From Deltaproteobacteria bacterium (GTDB lineage: Bacteria; Desulfobacterota; Desulfarculia; Desulfarculales; Desulfarculaceae), in assembly GCA_020444165.1 (NCBI GenBank), contig JAHLLK010000008.1, positions 67,885-131,884 on the forward strand: DNA of 64,000 bases, given 5' to 3'. This document shows positions 58,916-64,000 of this stretch, in pieces. The notes under the pieces are model-generated. The model saw nothing but the letters and a program-made list of their open reading frames with translations, was not told the DNA's origin and ran no database searches. A program made the translations under genes and the position numbers. Positions within the stretch are counted from its first letter, which is position 1, and each line of letters starts with the position of its first letter.

Positions 58916-60748
58916 ATGGCTCAGTGGAATTCCCGTAGACGTCTTTTGGACCATATTCATTCCAGCCATTTCACCAGCTTGGCTGAGCCGAACGAGCCTC
59001 AACTCTACCGGAGCATTTTCCCGTACACCGACGTATGCAAGATCGATTTCGATCACAAGACGCAACCGCTGGATCCGCCGGATGAAATGCTCATCACCGA
59101 CACCACCTTCCGGGACGGGCAGCAGGCCCGGCCTCCCTACAAGGTGGAGCAGATCGTGGCCCTTTACGGTCTGCTGCACAAGCTGTCGGGACCCAAGGGC
59201 ATTATCCGGCAGTCCGAGTTTTTCCTTTACTCCCGCCGCGACCGCGAGGCCGTGGAGAAGTGCAAGGCCCTGGGGCACCGTTTCCCGGAGATCACCGGCT
59301 GGGTCCGCGCCGTGAAATCCGAGCTGGCGGCGGTCAAGGAGATGGGCCTCAAGGAAACGGGCATCCTCACCTCGGTGAGCGATTACCACATCTTCCACAA
59401 AATGAACCTGGACCGCAAAAAAGCCCTGGACAAATACCTGGGGGTGGTCAAGGACGCCCTGTCCCTGGGGCTGATTCCCCGCTGCCATTTCGAGGACATC
59501 ACCCGGGCCGATATCTACGGTTTCGTGGTGCCCTTTGCCGGGGAGATCGCCAAGCTCCGCGAGGAGAGCAAGGTGGGCATCAAGGTCCGCCTCTGCGACA
59601 CCCTGGGCTACGGGGTCACTTATCCCGGCGCGGCCCTGCCCCGCAGCGTGCCCAAGCTGGTGCGGGCCATGATCGAGGACGCCAACACCCCGGGTAAATT
59701 CCTGGAGTGGCACGGCCACAACGACTTCTACCAGGTGCTGATCAACGCCACCACGGCCTGGCTCTACGGCTGCGCCCACGCCAACGGCACCCTGTTGGGC
59801 TTTGGCGAGCGCACCGGCAACACGCCCTTGGAGGCCTTGGTCATCGAGTACATGCAGCTCCGGGGCAAGGACGACGGCATGGACCCGCGGGTCATCAACG
59901 AGATCGCGGAGTACTTTGAGAAGGAGATCAACTTCCGCATTCCCCCCACCACCCCCTTTGTGGGCGAGGACTTCAACAGCACCAAGGCGGGGGTGCACGC
60001 GGATGGGCTCATCAAGAACCCTGAGATCTACAATATCTTCGACACGGACAAGATCCTGGGCCGGCCCTTCACCATCGCCATCACCGACAAGTCCGGCGCC
60101 TCGGGCATCGCGCACTGGGTCAACATGCGCCTGAAGCTGGCCTCGGACAAGCAGGTGGACAAGCGCCACCCCGGCATCATCAAGATCAACGACTGGGTGA
60201 AGGAGCAGTATGAGGAAGGCCGGCTCACCAGCATCGGCAACACCGAGTTGGAGGCCGTGGCCCGCAAGCACCTGCCCCAGCTCTTCATGAGCCAGTTCGA
60301 CTCCCTGAAGGAGCACGCCAAGAAGCTGGCCATCGAACTGGGGGCTCAACTGATCGACCGGTCCGAGCTGAAGACCATGGCCCCGGCGGTGGTGGAGCCG
60401 GTGTTGCAAGAGTTCCTGGATGAGAATCCGGTGGTGCAATTCTTGTATCTTGTCAACGAGAACGGGTACAAGATCACCCGTAATATCACCAACATCGTGG
60501 ACCGGGCCAAATACTCCAAGGCCTATTTGGACCAGGACCTCTCGGACCGGGGCTGGTTCACCGCGCCCATGAAGGACGGCAAGATCCACGTGTCGGACTT
60601 CTACACCTCCAAGATCACCGGGGCCTTGTGCATCACGGTGAGCGGCCCCCTCCGCAACGAGTCGGACCACATCGTGGGGGTCTTGGGGGCGGACATCCGC
60701 TTCGAGGATCTGGCCCGCATGAACGACCGGGCCGAGGCCGACGAGTAG
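58916..60748 (+). CDS. DRE-TIM synthase of the homocitrate/Re-citrate synthase group with a C-terminal Cache/PDC-like domain
   Basis: A 610-residue protein. The first 450 residues are a DRE-TIM metallolyase: LITDTTFRDGQQARPPYKVEQ near 48-68 (metal-binding Asp and catalytic Arg), VRLCDTLGYGVTYPG near 223-237 and the H-x-H metal motif EWHGHNDFYQVL near 263-274, followed by GERTGNTPLEAL. These match the isopropylmalate/homocitrate synthase family, to which the Re-citrate synthases of anaerobes belong. The last 150 residues (from about 461) look like a Cache/PDC sensor fold (FLYLVNENGYKITRNI; DRGWFTAPMKDGK; GALCITVSGPL), an odd partner for a soluble enzyme. ATG at 58916 follows GAGAGGT; ATG at 58886 does not. 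Citrate formation is the likely role, next to a propionate-type operon. Confidence 0.75.
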   Translation: MAQWNSRRRLLDHIHSSHFTSLAEPNEPQLYRSIFPYTDVCKIDFDHKTQPLDPPDEMLITDTTFRDGQQARPPYKVEQIVALYGLLHKLSGPKGIIRQSEFFLYSRRDREAVEKCKALGHRFPEITGWVRAVKSELAAVKEMGLKETGILTSVSDYHIFHKMNLDRKKALDKYLGVVKDALSLGLIPRCHFEDITRADIYGFVVPFAGEIAKLREESKVGIKVRLCDTLGYGVTYPGAALPRSVPKLVRAMIEDANTPGKFLEWHGHNDFYQVLINATTAWLYGCAHANGTLLGFGERTGNTPLEALVIEYMQLRGKDDGMDPRVINEIAEYFEKEINFRIPPTTPFVGEDFNSTKAGVHADGLIKNPEIYNIFDTDKILGRPFTIAITDKSGASGIAHWVNMRLKLASDKQVDKRHPGIIKINDWVKEQYEEGRLTSIGNTELEAVARKHLPQLFMSQFDSLKEHAKKLAIELGAQLIDRSELKTMAPAVVEPVLQEFLDENPVVQFLYLVNENGYKITRNITNIVDRAKYSKAYLDQDLSDRGWFTAPMKDGKIHVSDFYTSKITGALCITVSGPLRNESDHIVGVLGADIRFEDLARMNDRAEADE

Positions 60749-60819
60749 GCCGGCGGGGAACCTCCCCCGGGGCGGGCCAGAGGGCTGGCCACGGGGGCAA
60801 TAAATGGATATAGTTGTAG

Positions 60820-60851
60820 CCGGTTGGCCCCGGTGAGCCGGGGCCAACCGG
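60820..60851. terminator. Perfect 14-bp inverted repeat after the Re-citrate synthase-like gene
   Basis: CCGGTTGGCCCCGG (60820-60833) pairs with CCGGGGCCAACCGG (60838-60851) around TGAG, 71 bases after the stop. It probably marks the end of the transcript. Confidence 0.55.
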
Positions 60852-60926
60852 CCAACTGCTCGGACCCCGGACCCCAGGACCCCGGTGGGGCAGGCCAGAG
60901 AGCCTGGCCGGCCGGGTAAGTAAAAC

Positions 60927-60956
60927 TTGACAAGAAAATGGGGTTGGAATTATCCT
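60927..60956 (+). promoter_or_regulatory. Promoter of the carboxyltransferase/mutase operon
   Basis: TTGACA (60927-60932) and TATCCT (60951-60956) with an 18-base spacer, 70 bases before the biotin carrier start. Confidence 0.6.
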
Positions 60957-61025
60957 TCGGGAGCTTACCGAGCATATAACTCAACTTTGTTCACATGCCG
61001 TTCAGCTACGGACAGGAGGAGTGCC

Positions 61026-61238
61026 TTGGCGGAAATTAAAGCCCCCATGGGTGGGAAAGTCATAAAGATTTCGGTCAAAGTCGGTGATCAAATCGCCGAG
61101 GATGACGAGGTGGTGGTGCTGGAAGCCATGAAGATGGAAATGCCCATCTTGTCTGAAGAAGACGGCACCGTGGCTGAGGTCAAATGCGAAGCGGGCAAAA
61201 CCGTGGAGGCCGATCAGGTCTTGGTGATCCTCAGCTAA
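61026..61238 (+). CDS. Biotin carrier protein of an acyl-CoA carboxyl-/decarboxylase
   Basis: A 70-residue biotinyl domain on its own. The biotinylation motif is EAMKMEMPI near residues 36-44, and the flanking glycines (PMGGKV; VGDQIAEDDEVV) form the hammerhead. TTG start at 61026 with AGGAGGAG upstream. It carries CO2 for the carboxyltransferase encoded next. No decarboxylase membrane subunit is in the window, so transcarboxylase-like, carboxylase or sodium-pump functions cannot be told apart. Confidence 0.92.
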   Translation: MAEIKAPMGGKVIKISVKVGDQIAEDDEVVVLEAMKMEMPILSEEDGTVAEVKCEAGKTVEADQVLVILS

Positions 61239-61262
61239 AGGCCGGTGTCACCGGTGTAGGAT

Positions 61263-61312
61263 AAGGCCGCAAGCGCAGCCGACCCCCAGAGTCGCTGGCT
61301 GCGGCCTTGTCT
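61263..61312 (+). terminator. Stem-loop with T-run between the biotin carrier and carboxyltransferase genes
   Basis: AAGGCCGCA (61263-61271) pairs with TGCGGCCTT (61300-61308), followed by GTCTTTT. It could partly end transcription and make the small carrier more abundant than the downstream enzymes. Confidence 0.6.
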
Positions 61313-61381
61313 TTTACCCCAGGTTTTTCAGCCCAGCCCAGCGAGTCCCGCTCGGCCTTCCAGGCGCGTGGAGGCGCAGAC

Positions 61382-62947
61382 ATGACCTTTCAACCCACCA
61401 CCACCCAGGAAAAGATAAGCGAACTTCAGAAAAGGAATGAAGAAGCCTTGCTGGGCGGCGGCGAAACACGCATCGCGGCCCAGCACGAAAAGGGCAAGAT
61501 GAGCGCCCGCGAGCGCTTGGACCACTTCTTGGATCCGGGGTCATTCCAGGAGTTCGACCGTTTCGTGGTCCATCGCTGTCACGACTTCGGCATGGAAAAA
61601 TCCAAGATCCCCACCGATGGGGTCATCACCGGCTACGGCGCCGTGGAGGGGCGGCCGGTGTTCGTGTTCAGCCAGGACTTCACGGTGTTCGGTGGCTCGC
61701 TGTCCGGGCCCTTTGGCGAAAAAGTTTGCAAGATCATGGACCTGGCCGTGAAATCCGGAGCGCCGGTCATCGGCCTCAATGACTCCGGGGGCGCCCGCAT
61801 CCAGGAAGGCGTGGTCTCCCTGGGCTCCTACGGTGAAATCTTCCGCCGCAACGTGCTGTCCAGTGGGGTGGTGCCCCAGATCAGCGCCATCATGGGCCCC
61901 TGCGCCGGCGGCGCGGTGTACTCCCCGGCCATCACCGACTTCATCTTCATGGTGGACCAGACCAGCTATATGCACATCACCGGTCCCCAGGTGATCAAGA
62001 CCGTGACCGGCGAGGACGTGACCAGCGAGACCGTGGGCGGGGCCAAGGTGCACAACAACACCAGCGGGGTGGCCCAGTTCATCGCCAAGGACGACCAGGA
62101 CTGCCTGGACCAGGTGAAGAACCTCCTCTCCTACCTGCCCTCCAACTGGGAAGAGAAGCCGCCCTTCGCGCCCAGCAGCGATCCCGCGGCCCGCACCGCC
62201 CCGGAGTTGGACTCCTTCATCCCGGACAACCCCAAGAGCCCCTACAATATGAAGAAGCTGATCCGCACCGTGGTGGATCAGGACAGCTTCCTGGAGGTGG
62301 CCAAAGGCTTTGCCAAGAACATGATCACCGCCTTCGCCCGCCTGGGCGGCATGGTGGTGGGCATCGTGGCCAACAACCCCATGCACATGGCCGGCTGCCT
62401 GGACATCGACGCGTCGCGCAAATGCGCCCGCTTCGTCCGGTTCTGCGACGCCTTCAACATCCCGGTGGTCACCTTCGTGGACGTGCCCGGCTTCCTGCCC
62501 GGGGTGGCCCAGGAGTACGGCGGCATCATCTGCCACGGCTCCAAGGTGATCTACGCCTACTGCGAGGCCACGGTGCCCCTGATCACCGTGATCACCAGGA
62601 AGGCCTACGGCGGAGCCTATGACGTCATGGGCTCCAAGCACCACGGGGCCGACGTGAACTTCGCCTACCCCACGGCCGAGATCGCGGTCATGGGCCCCGA
62701 AGGCGCGGTCAACATCGTGTTCCGCAAGCAGCTGGCCGAGGCCGAGGACAAGAAAGCGGCCTACGAGGAGCTGGTGCACTCCTACCGGGCCAACGTGGCC
62801 AGCCCCTACCGGGCGGCGGAGTTGGGTTACATCGACGAGATCATCATGCCGGGCACCACCCGGCCCAAGATCATCAGCGCCCTGGAGGTGCTCAAGAACA
62901 AGCGCACCTTCCGGCCCGTCCGCCGCCACGGCAACGTGCCTTTGTGA
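61382..62947 (+). CDS. mmdA: Acyl-CoA carboxyltransferase subunit (propionyl-/methylmalonyl-CoA type, MmdA/PccB-like)
   Basis: A 521-residue carboxyltransferase of the crotonase-like fold. The two oxyanion-hole glycine regions are [18 protein letters not shown] near 174-191 and [20 protein letters not shown] near 402-421. [12 protein letters not shown] and [20 protein letters not shown] complete the family pattern. It moves carboxyl groups between biotin and propionyl-CoA/methylmalonyl-CoA. With the carrier and the mutase it forms the methylmalonyl-CoA route for propionate. ATG at 61382 follows GGAGG; an upstream extension to 61307 crosses the terminator and is unlikely. Confidence 0.93.
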   Translation: MTFQPTTTQEKISELQKRNEEALLGGGETRIAAQHEKGKMSARERLDHFLDPGSFQEFDRFVVHRCHDFGMEKSKIPTDGVITGYGAVEGRPVFVFSQDFTVFGGSLSGPFGEKVCKIMDLAVKSGAPVIGLNDSGGARIQEGVVSLGSYGEIFRRNVLSSGVVPQISAIMGPCAGGAVYSPAITDFIFMVDQTSYMHITGPQVIKTVTGEDVTSETVGGAKVHNNTSGVAQFIAKDDQDCLDQVKNLLSYLPSNWEEKPPFAPSSDPAARTAPELDSFIPDNPKSPYNMKKLIRTVVDQDSFLEVAKGFAKNMITAFARLGGMVVGIVANNPMHMAGCLDIDASRKCARFVRFCDAFNIPVVTFVDVPGFLPGVAQEYGGIICHGSKVIYAYCEATVPLITVITRKAYGGAYDVMGSKHHGADVNFAYPTAEIAVMGPEGAVNIVFRKQLAEAEDKKAAYEELVHSYRANVASPYRAAELGYIDEIIMPGTTRPKIISALEVLKNKRTFRPVRRHGNVPL

Positions 62948-62958
62948 GGGAGGGTTTC

Positions 62959-64000
<1,042 letters not shown>

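Overview
The window looks like a chromosome segment of a strictly anaerobic, GC-rich bacterium of the Desulfobacterota (former Deltaproteobacteria), possibly Desulfarculus-like. The placement is inference. It rests on: two genes with in-frame UGA that read as selenoproteins (one a HesB-like protein, a family known from this group); a homocitrate-synthase-family enzyme of the kind that serves as Re-citrate synthase in anaerobes; a biotin carrier/carboxyltransferase/methylmalonyl-CoA mutase operon; a fused GlcD-GlcF oxidoreductase; a corrinoid-type methyltransferase; and frequent GTG and TTG starts.

Layout. 1-2.8 kb: end of a flavin/Fe-S hydroxyacid dehydrogenase and a DUF1330 protein. 3.0-4.3 kb: an AT-rich island with a GIY-YIG-like nuclease and a HepT/MntA toxin-antitoxin pair. 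4.4-6.0 kb: a PAS-LuxR regulator. 6.3-12.1 kb: a cobalt/corrinoid cluster with a CbiM(N) transporter, a CbiQ-CbiO fusion, two CobW-like G3E GTPases (the second read through UGA exactly where the first has a metal-binding Cys), an unknown protein, a 40-residue rubredoxin-like miniprotein and a UroD-family methyltransferase. 12.6-20.1 kb: NorQ/NorD-type MoxR-VWA pair, DUF2284, HDOD, AMMECR1 and Nudix genes. 20.3-32 kb: tilS, then a tightly packed operon ftsH-folP-cdaA-cdaR-glmM-coaX-ldcA-serine hydrolase, followed by mpl; this joins membrane proteolysis, folate and CoA synthesis, c-di-AMP signalling and cell-wall recycling. 32.8-38.1 kb: a chemoreceptor with three tandem zinc-binding CZB domains, prmA, and a tandem HesB-like pair, one Sec and one Cys. 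38.6-50.4 kb: glycosyltransferase, VanX-like dipeptidase, a secreted Cys-rich protein, ubiE/menG, DUF6178-like, two radical SAM proteins and lipoproteins. 50.6-54.4 kb: an Rrf2-ferredoxin-zinc ribbon module, and glnB-amtB behind a sigma-54-type promoter. 54.9-64 kb: hisS, aspS, a LysM lipoprotein, the Re-citrate-synthase-like enzyme and the propionate/methylmalonyl operon, cut by the window end.

Two dispersed repeat families run through the window. One is a 248-bp element present four times (12285, 17257, 38237, 39868), each copy flanked by its own 5-bp target duplication and bounded by imperfect inverted termini. It folds into a series of hairpins, and one stem shows a compensatory base change between copies. 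It is a MITE-like mobile element with no transposase in the window. The other is a hairpin family whose G-rich arms co-vary between copies (2233, 17542, 30342, 47133, plus a deleted copy at 52606), placed at gene ends or between transcription units.

The strongest candidate for something undescribed is the cobalt/corrinoid cluster with the putative selenocysteine G3E GTPase at 10177-10770. No tRNA, rRNA or CRISPR array was seen.
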